Below, in pieces: positions 45,960 to 58,952 of a stretch of DNA of 64,000 nt. Numbering within the stretch: position 1 is the stretch's first letter; every line of letters begins with the position of its first letter. The DNA comes from Batkoa obscura (lineage: Eukaryota; Entomophthoromycota; Entomophthoromycetes; Entomophthorales; Batkoaceae). The notes under the pieces are model-generated. The model saw only the letters and a program-made list of their open reading frames with translations. It did no database searches and was not told where the DNA came from. The position numbers and the translations under genes were made by a program. The stretch is taken from assembly GCA_030770535.1 (NCBI GenBank), contig JASVEC010000030.1, positions 558,001 through 622,000 of the forward strand, given 5' to 3'.

Positions 45960-48900
45960 ATGAGTGAAAAAGATATTAGGTAACTTTATTTTCATTTTAT
46001 TGTGAACAATAGACTAAAAGTTTATTGTAAGTGAATTTTTCCCGAACTTAAATAAAGTAGAAGAAGTAAAGGAAATCAAAGAGAATGAAAATCGAAAAAA
46101 AATCAAAGAGTTAATTAACAACAAAAAGAATTCAAATGGTAGACAATCACCTGATAGAAAAAGAAAAAAATTAGGAAAAGCAAAAGTAGAGGAAGAAGAA
46201 GAAAAAAAAGAAATCAAGAGTGAAATTAGCGAACAAAAACAAGATTTAGATGCCAAGATTAAAGTAGAGTAAGTGATTTTTTTAATGGAAATTCGGATTA
46301 TGATTGAAGCTTATTTCTAGAGTAAAAAAAGAAGAGATTAAACCACTTTCTACTCGATCTAGAGCAAAAAAAGAAATTCATCCTTTTTTTTTAAAACAAC
46401 TCGGAGTTAAAAATAATAAACCAAAAAAAGAAGTAGACTTAAATGAGTAAGTTCAATTCTATTTTTCAAATGTTCGATATTAATCTCAATAATTTGATAG
46501 TGCTACATCAGTTAAAAAAGAGAGTGAAGAAGATGCTTTAGCAGCAGAAAAAATAGCAGATATTAAACTGGAAGATACTGATGTTAAATTAAAAGATGAA
46601 AGGTAAACAATAATGAAGTTGAGAATAATATATATATATTAACACATTCTTTAATTTAATTTTAGTTTAGTTAATTTAAATTATAGTCAACTTTGTGATA
46701 TCTTTGAAAAAATCGAGGCTAATCCAAAGCGGTAAGATAACAAATCAAATACATTGTCACAACTGCGATTAATATTAACCAAACCTGTTATTTTAGTTTA
46801 GAAAAAATCAGCATATTAACTAAATTTTTTCTACAAATATTAAAATCCAAATCTAATAATGAAAAAGAAATGTCTGTTATTGTAATGTGCATTTATCTTT
46901 GTATCAATAGAGTATGAATTATCATTTGTTACAAATAGCGTGATAAAAATTAATTATAGTTCAATTTAGATTGCACCCGAATACGCTGGACTAGAATTAG
47001 GTATTGGTGAACAGGTACTAATTAAAGCAGTAGTGGAAGCGACAGGTACAAGTAGTTTGAAAATTAAAGAAAGATTAGTTAAAGTTGGAGATCTCGGAGA
47101 AATTGCACAAGTAACTCAAATTCCATAGAATTCTAGGATAATGATACTAATCAAATTTCATTAGGAATTTCGTAGTACTCAAAAGACAATATTTCAACCT
47201 AAGCCACTAAGCTTACCCTTTGTGTTTAACACTTTAAAAGAAATTGCTCAAATTACGGGACGTTCAGTGAGGATTTTTTTTAAAGTTAATGGATTTTAAT
47301 TATTAAATTTGATTTTTCTTTCATTTTAGTCCATGAATCAAAAAATTGGTAAAATTAAACATATGTTAATTTCATGTCAAGGTAAAGAAGCTAAATATCT
47401 TATAAGGTAATTCTTTTAAAATTTATTTATTTGATAATATTAACTTAATAAAACAAAACAAATCTAAAGATCCCTTGAAGGTAAATTACGCATTGGTTTA
47501 GCTGAAAAAACAGTGTTAGTATCATTGGCTCAAGCTTCTGTTTTATATAGAAATGGTAATCGGAACTATTGTATTTATAGTAATAATTTGGATTTATTCT
47601 ATATTAAACAGGTACATTCAATAAAGAACACTTAATTAAAGAATTAGAAGAAGCATCTGAAGCGGTCAAAACAGCTTATTCAGAATTACCTAATTATGAA
47701 TTAATTGTACCTATTTTAATTGAAAAAGGTTATGAACAATTAGCTCAACATTGTAAATTAGTTCCTGGTAATATTTACTAACTAAAAAACCAATTATAGT
47801 CATACTTATTATATTTATTAGGTATACCAATTAAACCAATGTTAGCCCATCCAACTAAAGGACTTGATGCCATATTTGAACGATTTACGAATAAAGATTT
47901 TATCTGTGAATATAAATATGATGGTGAAAGAGCACAGGTAAATTGAATAATTAAAATAACTTAATCTATTAAGTTAAATTAAATTAAACTAAAATATAAT
48001 GTAATAGATTCATTTATTACCTAATGGAGAAGTGCATATTTATTCAAGAAATTCAGAAGATATGACTAGTAAATATCCAGATATCATTGTTAATGTTGGA
48101 AAAGTAAGTCGAACTAAATAACAAAATAACATGGATAATTTATTAAATTAATTTTGTTTATTTTTTTAAATTTTAGTTTAAAAAAGAAAATGTTCAATCT
48201 TTCGTGATGGATTGTGAAGCAGTAGCATGGGATAAAGAAGAAAAAAAATTATTACCATTTCAAATATTAAGCACACGTAAAAGAAAAGATGTTAGAGAAG
48301 AAGATATCAAAGTTAAAGTAGTTATCTTTGGCTTTGATTTGCTTTATTTTAATGAAAAGGTAAATTAATATTGTAATAATGATGCTTCTATCTAATGTTA
48401 TTTTATTTTTATTTTTATTTTTATTTTATCTAGTCTTTATTAAGGACTTCCCTTGATGAACGTAAACAATTATTAGCTGAAAATTTTAATGAATTAGATG
48501 GAATGTTTAACTTTGCTAAAAGTTTGATTACAAATGAAGTCGAAGATATACAAACCTTTTTAGATAATAGTATCTCAGATCAATGTGAAGGTTTAATGGT
48601 CAAATTATTAAAAGGAGAAGAATCCAGTTATGAACCTTCAAAGAGATCACGTAATTGGTTAAAAGTAACTAATTATTGAACTATTAATTATTGATTGTTA
48701 ATTTTAATAAAATTTGTATTTTTAGGTTAAAAAAGATTATTTGACTGGTATTGGAGATTCAGTAGATTTAACAGTAATTGGTGCTTATACTGGTAAAGGG
48801 AAAAGAACAGGAGTTTATGGCGGGTATTTATTGGCCTGTTATGATAAAGATCTAGAACAATATCAAAGTATTTGTAAAGTAAGTTTATTTTAAAATAATT

Positions 48901-49494
48901 ATATTAACTATATTTTATAATAATAATAATAATAGATTGGTACTGGATTTTCTGAAGAAGTATTAAAAAATCAATTCACTGAATTACAAAATCATATTAT
49001 ACAAGCACCAAAATCATACTATAATTATGATGAATCAAAAGGTCCTGATATTTGGTTTGAACCTGCTTTTGTAAGTAATTTTGTTGATTTGTTTTCTACA
49101 AAATTTATTTGTTTATTAGGTTTGGGAAGTTAAAGCAGCGGATCTTTCAATTTCTCCAGTTTATAAAGCAGCTATTGGTATCGTAAGTTATTTCATGTTA
49201 CTTTATTATTTATTAAATTGATTTATTAACTCTATTTTCATTTTAATAATTAGCATGATGAAGAAAAAGGAATTTCATTAAGATTCCCAAGATTTATACG
49301 TGTAAGAGGGGATAAAACACCTGAAAATTGTACTGATAGTAAACAGGTAAATACAAATAACAATATATTTTTTATTTGTCTATTTGTTTAATCACTTTTT
49401 ATTTCAATAGATAGCTGAATTATACCAAAAACAATTGGATTTGTCCAATAAAAAACCAAATAAAGCGGATATTGATAATGAAGATATATATTAA
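45960..49494 (+). CDS. LIG1: ATP-dependent DNA ligase I (CDC9 type)
   Basis: Seals Okazaki fragments and repair nicks. About 17 short exons from ATG 45960. If the first intron ends at the TTGTAAG acceptor near 46028, the protein begins [14 protein letters not shown], which looks like a PCNA-interacting box with Glu in place of the usual Gln. A basic, disordered leader follows. The DNA-binding domain contains [20 protein letters not shown] and [18 protein letters not shown]. The catalytic core has [20 protein letters not shown] (active-site Lys in KYDGER), [42 protein letters not shown] and WLKVKKDY. The OB-fold follows ([40 protein letters not shown]). It ends NEDIY before TAA 49492-49494. 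The CDC9 family order is complete. Exon borders follow GT...AG with TTTTAG acceptors. Confidence 0.92.
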
Positions 49495-49558
49495 ATAAAT
49501 AATATAATATAATATAAAATTAATATTTAAAAATGTAAATATATAATATTTTTAATTT

Positions 49559-50768
49559 TTATAACTTTAGAGCTTCAAATTGAGTTAATCGATATTCCCA
49601 ATAATTTTTACGTACTATATCTAAAGATAATAATTTATTACAATACTAAAATAAAAATAAATTAATAAATGGTATATTATAAATTAGAATAGTTAATAAA
49701 TATTTTAAACTTACTTCAATCCCATTTGAAATAAACTCTTCTTTTTTATCATCATTTAATTTAATTAACTCATAGTAAATATCTACATACCAACTATATA
49801 AATGTTTACTTTTAATCTTTTTGTCCTCTAATACTTTAGCTACATTTAATAATTCGATTGCATACTTTTCATTATAAAAGTACATCAACAAACCCTTTAA
49901 ATAATTATAAGCTGCTTCATTAAAAGGAACCTTTTCCATTTTCTGTACAGTAAACTCAATTTCCCTTTCCATTACTTCCTTATCTAACTGTTTCTCTTGA
50001 TTATTTGTTAATACAAAATATCTTTGATTCCAAGCAGAATTATTGCGGACATCTTTAGTTAGCATATCATTGGTATAACTTAATTCATTGGAAAATAAAT
50101 TAAATTTTTTTATAACCCATTGACGATAACTCCAAGCATGAAAGTTTTTATTATCATCTTCTAATACTAAATTAATGAAGTCTTCTTCGGAGGAAGCATC
50201 GTTGAGGTTGGATAAAATGAATTGACGATGTTGCCTAAAAGAGAGAGGGTTAGTAAACATGGAAGGAAGGTGAAATAGGCTCTAATAACTTACCATAACT
50301 GATAACATTTTGGATTTTCTTCGACTAAACGTTTTAAAAATTCTAGTTCTTGATTTAAGTCCATACTTAATGATTGGATTATCTTTTGACGATATAACCT
50401 GTCAAGTAGAAATTTCAATTCATTTTTTTTCAATATTATAAAAAAAATTAAAGTTACCAAACAGTATAATGAGCAGGACTAAAATTGATAATAGTTTCAG
50501 TTAACTCTAATGCTCTTTCGGATACTTCTTCATTAATACTTATTGCACGGAAATAATCCATAGCATCCTTATCTGATATTAAAAAAACATTAAATTTAGA
50601 TTTATTTTCTATTTTTTATAATAGTAATTAGTTATTTATCTTACATTCAAAAGAATAATTGATCGGTGCAATTGGATGATCCGCTTCTTTTTGTTGAACT
50701 GGGATAACATCTTTCCATTCACTACGTTCGCTGTAAGGTATGTAATCGGCATCTTTAAAGTCTTCCAT
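49559..50768 (-). CDS. RAM2: Protein farnesyltransferase / geranylgeranyltransferase-I alpha subunit
   Basis: Shared alpha subunit that pairs with the beta subunits of farnesyltransferase and GGTase I to prenylate CaaX proteins. Six exons, start MEDFKDADYIPYSERSEWKD (ATG 50768), end LTQFEALKL (TAA 49559). Prenyltransferase-alpha repeats are obvious: FSPAHYTVWLYRQKII, PKCYQLWQHRQFIL, KNFHAWSYRQWVIKKF, NNSAWNQRYFVL and KNYWEYRL. The YIPYSERSEWKDV start is typical of the family. Length is about 320 residues, as expected. It is convergent with LIG1: the two stop codons are only about 65 bp apart. Confidence 0.9.
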
Positions 50769-51477
50769 GATTTTAGAATTGAGAAAGAAAATTAAAAAAT
50801 ATGACGTTCAAAAAAACTTATTTTTTAGAAAAAAATGAGAAAATGTCTGAAAAATTGAAATTAAAAATTGAAATAGAAGGAAGGACTCATAATATTATAA
50901 GTTCTAATAAATATATATCTTATGTTTTTATTCAAGGTAATTAAACTGAAACGGGATTTTAGTTTAATACTAAGTTATTTTTATTTACATACATAAAAGT
51001 TATTTTTTATATTATCAATAATTTACTACTCTTTCATCTAAAGTTTTATCTAAAAAGTATCGGTCTTATCTAACAGTAATATTATCAAAGGAGAATATTT
51101 ATTGAAAACATTAGTTAGTTATTGATAAGTTAAAAAGTTTGTTATTTTTAACAGAAAGAAGCTTTATTTAAGGAGAGGAAGCTCAAATTAGTATTATTAA
51201 AATAATCAAAGTTCAATGAAAGAGACTATTAACATATCAAAGATGGATATTGTTGTTAATAAGTAGCTAACAAAATTTTAATCTAATAAGATCGTTTATA
51301 TATTACATTAATAACTTTATTTAATATTTTATTTATTTTTATTGGAATTACAATGTTGATTCCAAATTGATGTTGAGACCAATCACAATTATAACAAATT
51401 CTATTTTAAAATTTACTATTTTTAAACAATTAAAATTATAAAATTTCGTCCTTTATTCAATTAACTAATATATCAAA
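50769..51477. other. Divergent promoter region of RAM2 and DONSON genes; tiny ORF at 50801-50944
   Basis: AT-rich spacer. A 47-codon plus-strand frame (50801-50944, starting MTFKKTYFLEKNEKM) lies 32 bp from the RAM2 ATG; it is too short to judge. Nothing else seen. Confidence 0.35.
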
Positions 51478-53728
51478 ATGAAAAAAACATTGAATAAATA
51501 TTTAAAAGAAGATGGCAGCCTCATGAGTATGGAAGAATTACGCCAACGCCAGATATCCAATCGAAAAAAAGAAGGCATAGCTCATGATACTTCTCTGTTT
51601 CTTGATCGTAGTAAGTTACAATTCAACACTTCTATCAACCACAATGTCACCCTACCAAATCATCCTAATACATCACTGATTCATTCAACCTCCATATTAC
51701 AATACAATCCCAATGAATCTATGTTAATAAAAGAAAAATTGTTTCAAAAAGTAGTACGGACAGAGATTAAAAAAAGGAAATTAAATGCTGGTGGAGGTCG
51801 AAGTATATTATTAGATGAAAGTAAAATGGATCAAAGTACTAGAAATTTTCATCATATATTAGGATGTTTTGAAGAAGAGAAAGGGCTTGGAATTACTTTA
51901 CAAGAGTTGATGGATTCTGAAAAATTAAGAAAATTTGAAGGAGTGAGTCCATTTGTTAGAGTGATTAAAGGAGAGAAGGAAGAGAAAGTGGGAAGGGAGA
52001 AGGAAGAGATAGAGTTTAGAAAGCAATCTGGCTTTAAAGATTTTAGTAGGATTTTAAATAAATTGAAAGTAATGTGTATTAATCAAGAGATGGAAATTGA
52101 GAAGATGGAGAATGGGGGGTTTACAAAGGAGGTCAGAAACAAGCTAAATTCATTAGACGTTGGCGAGAGAGATAGTATTGAAGAAGAGAGTGAAGAAGAA
52201 ACAACGAGTGAAGAGTTATTTGAAGAAAGTAGTTTATCGGATGAATCTTTTTTTAAATTTGATAATAAAAAAAAGAATAAAAAGAAGACAGAAGATAAAG
52301 TAAGATTTAAATTAATTGATTGGATATAAATATTAAAGGAATTTTTAGATAAAAGAAAGTAAAGAAGATACAAAAAAGAATGAGATGAGTAATATTAATA
52401 ATATTATAATTTGTACTATTTTATTCATATATTTAATTTTAATATAGAAGTTAAAAGACAAAATTTTTTAAGTTTGTATAATAAAACCAAAGAAAAAAAT
52501 CATAAAGAGTTTAAAGTAAGTTCACAATTGCTACTATTAAGAATCATAATATTGATTATTATTATTATCATTCGATAGATATCTTCTACTTTTCCAATAG
52601 ACTATATCTTACGTGAAGAAATCATATTAAAATTAGATTCTAATATTCAATTATTTAATACTGTTGATGAAAAATTAATCACATTAGCAACTTATTATAA
52701 AACGACGTTGTTTAATAATCATGGTATTAATATTAATAATAATAATTACAATTACATCAATTATAATGAATTAAATAAAGAGGTAAAAAAATATTTTTAC
52801 TATGACTATGCGAGTAGATTTTGATAGAATTTTTTTATTCAGGCTTTACTATTAGCTTGTTTTACTAGTTATCAATATCCAAAAGAAGATATAACTAGTG
52901 AATTAGAAAAGGAATTAAATGGGATTTTACTAAAAAAAGAAAAAGAAAAATCAATTAATAAAATTGAAAATGAGTTAATGAAACAATTTAATAATACTAA
53001 AGAAGAATGGTAAGTTATAGCATATATATTCTATATAGAATATTAATAGTCTATTTATTTTAAATAGGAAACAAAGTTTTAATGAGTTAGTAATGAAATT
53101 AAGAGTCCACTTATTAGATTATTTCTATTATATTACTGATGAAATGAGTATATTATTTTTAAATATTGATAATAATTGTAACGCAATTGTTTTTAATTCT
53201 AATCAACAATTTTTAAATGATTTAAAATTAAGGGGTATGTGGTTATTATAAGTTTATTTAAAGTTAACATATTAATATCTCTACATTTTTAGATATTCCT
53301 TTTGAAAAATATAATACGAGCATGAGTTTAAAAAGTGAAAGAAATGTGTTTATGAGGTAAAAAGAAAGTCAATCTAAAAAAGAAATTCAATAGTAGTAAT
53401 AATTGATATATTTATTTTTATTTTTAGTTTAAAAAAAGAAGATCAACGAAAATACTTAGACTTAATAAGACAACCAAAAAACAAAATAATTATTAAAGAT
53501 ATATTAAGGATTCAAAACTATATATTGGAATTATTGGAATATAATAAATTTAATTTTAACACATTAAAATTAAAATTACCAAGGTTAATTTCAAACCAAT
53601 ATTTCATGAATGCTATGACAATAATACCGAAGGTAAGTGGCTAGGTTTTTTAAAATTATAGAAGTTATTAATTATTATTTTAGGTTAAATTAATAAGCAA
53701 CAATTTAGATAGTATTAATAATATTTTA

Positions 53729-53803
<75 letters not shown>

Positions 53804-54136
53804 CGATATCAAGCAATTAAATTGAATGGTATATTTCAATCTTCCCAATTATTGTTATTTTTTAATATTTATTTAAAACAAATTTATTTAAAAGTGAATT
53901 TTATAACAATAAATTATAAATTACCAATACTTAATACTTTATTATTTAACATAAATCATAACGATAGCAATAATAATAATAGTAATAATAATATAAAAGA
54001 ATTAGAAGATATCAATTTAAGATTTATTAACATACCATTAAAGAATAAAGACATAATCAAATACCATTTAATTAATAATAGTAATGAATTAATTACTCAA
54101 ATTAAATTATTCAATTATCGTTGGATTTATCAATAA
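51478..54136 (+). CDS. DONSON: DONSON-like replication protein
   Basis: Eight exons. Exon 1 (MKKTLNKYLKEDGSLMSMEE...) runs to a GTAAGA donor near 52300; two small exons then lead in phase to SSTFPIDYILREEIILKLD. This matches the DONSON landmark FPIDYSL at the start of its conserved region. Later blocks also fit: ALLLACFTSYQYP, WKQSFNELVMKLRVHLLDYF (family: W..SF..LY..LK....FY), YITDEMSILFL, then LRDIPFEKYNTSM (family gI.F). A run of 25 Asn (53729-53803) interrupts a loop. DONSON assists loading of GINS/CDC45 at replication origins in animals and plants; budding yeast has no obvious homologue. The N-terminal ~290 residues match nothing I know. The stop codon lies inside the last codons of the convergent SAC1 gene. 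Confidence 0.62.
53729..53803 (+). repeat. AAT trinucleotide tract coding 25 Asn
   Basis: Uninterrupted AAT repeat in frame inside the DONSON-like gene; expected to vary in length. Confidence 0.9.
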
Positions 54137-54320
54137 ATACAGACGTTATTGGTTTTTTTAAAAACAAAGTTAATGTATAAGCAATAGATAAGAATATATT
54201 AACTATACTATTATTATTTCTATATGTATAATTTAAAATTGTTAAAAGTAAATAGATAGTAAAATTGAATAAATTGAAATTGAATAATTGAGTAAAGTTG
54301 TATTTTTGATATTGTTGTTG

Positions 54321-54353
<33 letters not shown>

Positions 54354-56309
54354 TAAATTGTTAATAAAATAAAATTGATAACCATCAAATTTATAACCAT
54401 GATAAAAATAAGAATAAAATTTTCTCTTAATAGAAATCCACACTAATTCTATTATATTATTATCTTGTGGTGAGGATGTCATATATTTTTTGATACAATT
54501 AGTATCATTGTATAACCTTGATAAATTATTTCCATTATTTATCCAACATTGTTGATATTTTTTGTAAAAAGAAGAGAAAACAATCAAATTACTATTATTA
54601 TTATTATTATTACTATGTTGTATTATTTTTTTTAATACTAACTGATTTAATTGATATTGAAAACCATTGGTACGATCAATACAACTTTTACAGTTTAATC
54701 GAAAGTTTAAATTTAATAATTCATTTAATGAATAACTATAAGAGTAAATAAACAAATTCAATATCATTAATAAACAAATATATATTAGAATAAATTTAGT
54801 TTACCTATTTAATTCTTCAATATAATTCTTAATTTCAATATGATTTCTTAAATGAAAATAACTCAATTCTTTCTTATTACAATAATCCTGATATTTTGCA
54901 CTTAGTATTTTTTCATTTCCGTTATCTTTTAATAAATTAATTAGAATTAATTGCTTCCCATTTTTATATATTTTTTGAATATGCTTTTCAAAGGCACTAA
55001 ACTAAATAATAATAACTTCGATTAATTTTTTCATTTACATTTACATTTATAAAGCAATATTATAAATAAAACTAAAAATAAAATTACCATTTTGGATTCA
55101 TTATTTTGGATTAATTGAATACTATTAATGACTTCAAAATTATTTTGATACCAAAATAAAGGTACATGTCCTCTTATTGTTGCAAAACTATACTTCTTAT
55201 CTTTATAATGTATAATCTGTTCAGTTTCAATAGTATTACTACAGTTTCCTAATAAATCCATTCCTCGTTCAATCAGTCGAATTCCTATAATAATAATAAT
55301 TATTATTATTATTATTACTTGGTTACTTAATTATTTGATATAAATTACCTATCCTTTGATTACTTCTTTTTGATATTAGACAACAATTTAAAGTATTGTC
55401 TTTATTAATCATTTCCGTTAAAATTTCAATGTCTTTTTTTAAAATTATATTAATGAATTTATTATCGAAATAAAATAAATAGACAAACTTACATCCAGAG
55501 ATTATAATGTTTGAAAAATTATGGAACTAACATAATAACAAATCAATTAATATGATTATGTATTCTAATGTATTAAAATAAACTTACTTTCTTCCAACTA
55601 AAGTATTCTAATAATCCTTTATTAAATTGAAATTTGGATTGATACTAAAAAAGTAATTCAAATAAATACAATTAAAATCTCAAAATGATAATAAAAGCTT
55701 ACCCCCTTTCCATCTATTCCACTTTTTAAACCTTCACTAGTTAAATCACCATTTTCCAAATAGTAAAAGGATTCATTATTAATCATTAAATTAGTTGTAA
55801 ATAATATATATTTATTAAGCCAAGTTGATTTCATTAAAAATACAGTTTCTATTGAAGTTATTTTGTGAATGGTTTTGTTATCGAAAGTTGGTAAGGTTTC
55901 TATTGATTTTATAAGATAGACTATAATCCCTAATAATTATAAACTATTGATTAATTAACTAATATAAGGTAAATATAAGTTACCTTGGTTAAGAGTTATT
56001 ATATTTATAATACCAAAATAGGGTTTAAAGGGGTAAGCGGTGAGTAAAGATTGGTATTCATTATTGGTTTTAATTTCTAAATATTAAAGTTAATTCCTCT
56101 TTTTATAACAATTATTTATTTATCTATTTTTCCTACTTTCAATATTTAATTGATATTCCTTATCATTGATTTCAATTTTCTCTTTTTGATCTTTTCCTAA
56201 GATTATTATTTGATTTAGGGTAGTATAACTATAGATCAAAATGATTAGCACCTGCAATTAATTGAATAGAAGCAGTATAAGGTTACATGTGAATCATTGT
56301 TGTAGACAT
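54111..56309 (-). CDS. SAC1: SAC1-type phosphoinositide phosphatase with C-terminal membrane anchor
   Basis: ER/Golgi PI4P phosphatase family. About nine exons. Conserved stretches: AYPFKPYFGIINIITLNQG (SAC start), SKFQFNKGLLEYFSWKK, NIIISGC, SKRSNQRIGIRLIERGMDLL, TIETEQIIHYKDKKYSFATI then RGHVPLFWYQ, and the CX5R loop FRLNCKSCIDRTNGFQ. After ISIKRKFYSYFYHGYKFDG and an Asn/Gln tract come two hydrophobic segments (FNFTIYLLLTILNYTY and IVNIFLSIAYTLTLFL), the Sac1 membrane hairpin. The catalytic loop is C-K-S-C-I-D-R, where most family members have C-x-D-C-L-D-R, so the first Asp is Ser here. The N-terminus upstream of the AYPFKPYFG block is uncertain; 56309 is the furthest plausible ATG. The stop codon overlaps the 3' end of DONSON by 26 bp. 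Confidence 0.72.
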
Positions 56310-56569
56310 AATGAAGAAGTATAAAATATGTAAAAAGAAATAGTATATAAATAAAATTTAATTTCTATTATATTTCTATTAGTTTGATTGACGTCATTCT
56401 ACCCTCCCTTTTTCTTTGAACGATTGTCCCTATTTTAATTTTAATTTTTACTGTTGTTTAAAAATAAACTTGAATTCATCCAATGACAAATAATTAAACA
56501 ATTTTCAAAAAATGTCTTTATTCTTTATTCTTTATTCTTTATTTTTGTTATTTCATTCAACTAATAAAA

Positions 56570-57854
<1,285 letters not shown>

Positions 57855-58412
57855 ATAAGGTGATGAAAGGGGCTTTGGATGATATTGTTTTTTGTGATTA
57901 TTGAATAAAGGTTATTTTTGTTATTTAGGCTTTATTTGTTTTATTTCAATTTTGACTTGATAGAGATGTTAAATTGTCTAATTTGATGTTATTCAAATAA
58001 AATGATTTATTTTGATTAATATTTTTTAAACTCTATTACTTCTAATTCAATCTATTATTATATATTAATGAAAAACAATAAAATTGTTTAACTAGTATAT
58101 ATATTTATTATTAGTTATCAATTTATTTAAATATTATAAAATTAAATTATTATTACTTTTACAATTTTTATCAATTAATATATTAGTAAAATAAACTTTA
58201 AAAAAATATATTGTTTATCACTTACGCTATTCAGTATCTATGAATTTAATATATAATACAAATATATAACCTAATAACTCAAACTAAAGTAATAGTCTAA
58301 ACCTAGACACTTGATATTTGATACTTGATACTTGAATCCTAAATAAGAGTGATGTATAACCTACAATAAACTATATAAACCCATACCACTCAAAATCAAC
58401 TCAGTAAAAAAG
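57855..58412. other. Upstream region of secreted WRGG-repeat protein gene
   Basis: AT-rich; ends with short tandem CTTGATATTTGATACTTGAT repeats (58311-58335) and the TATA box at 58373. Confidence 0.45.
58373..58380 (+). promoter_or_regulatory. TATA box (AAACTATATAAAC) of WRGG-repeat gene
   Basis: TATATAAAC 40 bp before the ATG, embedded in AAACTATATAAAC. The same 13-base string occurs 41 bp before the gene at 60385, and a near-identical one (AAAACTATATAAACA) before the gene at 62274. Confidence 0.65.
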
Positions 58413-58952
58413 ATGAAATTCACTTTACTATTACCGTTTATTGCCACTTTAATTTGTGGTAATATAATTCCTATCTCATCCTCTGATAGTACTGAAAGCA
58501 ATGATTTATTCCTTCAAAAGGTACCAATGGAACCTATCGTTTCCAACTTATTACTACAACCCAATCCTAGTTTGATTGAAGCGGATAAAGAACAATTAAA
58601 TTCTTCACCAAGTACCCCTGCTTTTGCTACTGAACCTTGGCGTAGAGGTGGATGGCGTGGAGGATGGAGAGGTGGACGCCGGGGAGGATGGAGAGGTGGA
58701 CGTTGGGGTGGATGGAGAGGTGGACGTTGGGGTGGATGGAGAGGTGGACGTTGGGGAGGGTGGAGAGGTGGACGTTGGGGTGGCGGCTACTATGGGGGTG
58801 GTGGTTATTATGGAGGTGGAGGCTACTATGGAGGCGGTGGCTACTATCGCGGAGGATGGAGAGGTGGACGCTGGGGAGGATGGAGAGGTGGACGTTGGGG
58901 AGGATGGAGAGGTGGACGTTGGGGAGGATGGAGAGGTGGGCGTCGTTGGTAA
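58413..58952 (+). CDS. Secreted Trp/Arg/Gly-repeat protein 1 (prepro-type)
   Basis: Single exon, 179 residues. Signal peptide MKFTLLLPFIATLICG. Residues about 17-72 form an acidic, Ser-rich segment ending EQLNSSPSTPAFATEPW. From there to the end the protein is built of Trp, Arg, Gly and Tyr only: tandem GWRGGRWG units (24 bp each), a central block of four GGYY-type units (about 58787-58850), then more GWRGGRWG. There are about 19 Trp, no Lys, and a strong positive charge. The pro-region is clearly related to that of the gene at 60385. The layout suggests an acidic pro-part masking a cationic Trp-rich mature part, as in antimicrobial or polyanion-binding secreted proteins. A structural glycine-rich wall protein is the alternative. 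No known family recognised. Confidence 0.75.
   Translation: MKFTLLLPFIATLICGNIIPISSSDSTESNDLFLQKVPMEPIVSNLLLQPNPSLIEADKEQLNSSPSTPAFATEPWRRGGWRGGWRGGRRGGWRGGRWGGWRGGRWGGWRGGRWGGWRGGRWGGGYYGGGGYYGGGGYYGGGGYYRGGWRGGRWGGWRGGRWGGWRGGRWGGWRGGRRW
58640..58945 (+). repeat. Coding minisatellite, 24 bp unit (GWRGGRWG)
   Basis: Tandem GGATGGAGAGGTGGACGTTG-type units, interrupted by a GGTGGTTATTATGGAGGTGG-type block. Much more GC-rich than the surrounding DNA and likely to vary in copy number. Confidence 0.9.
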
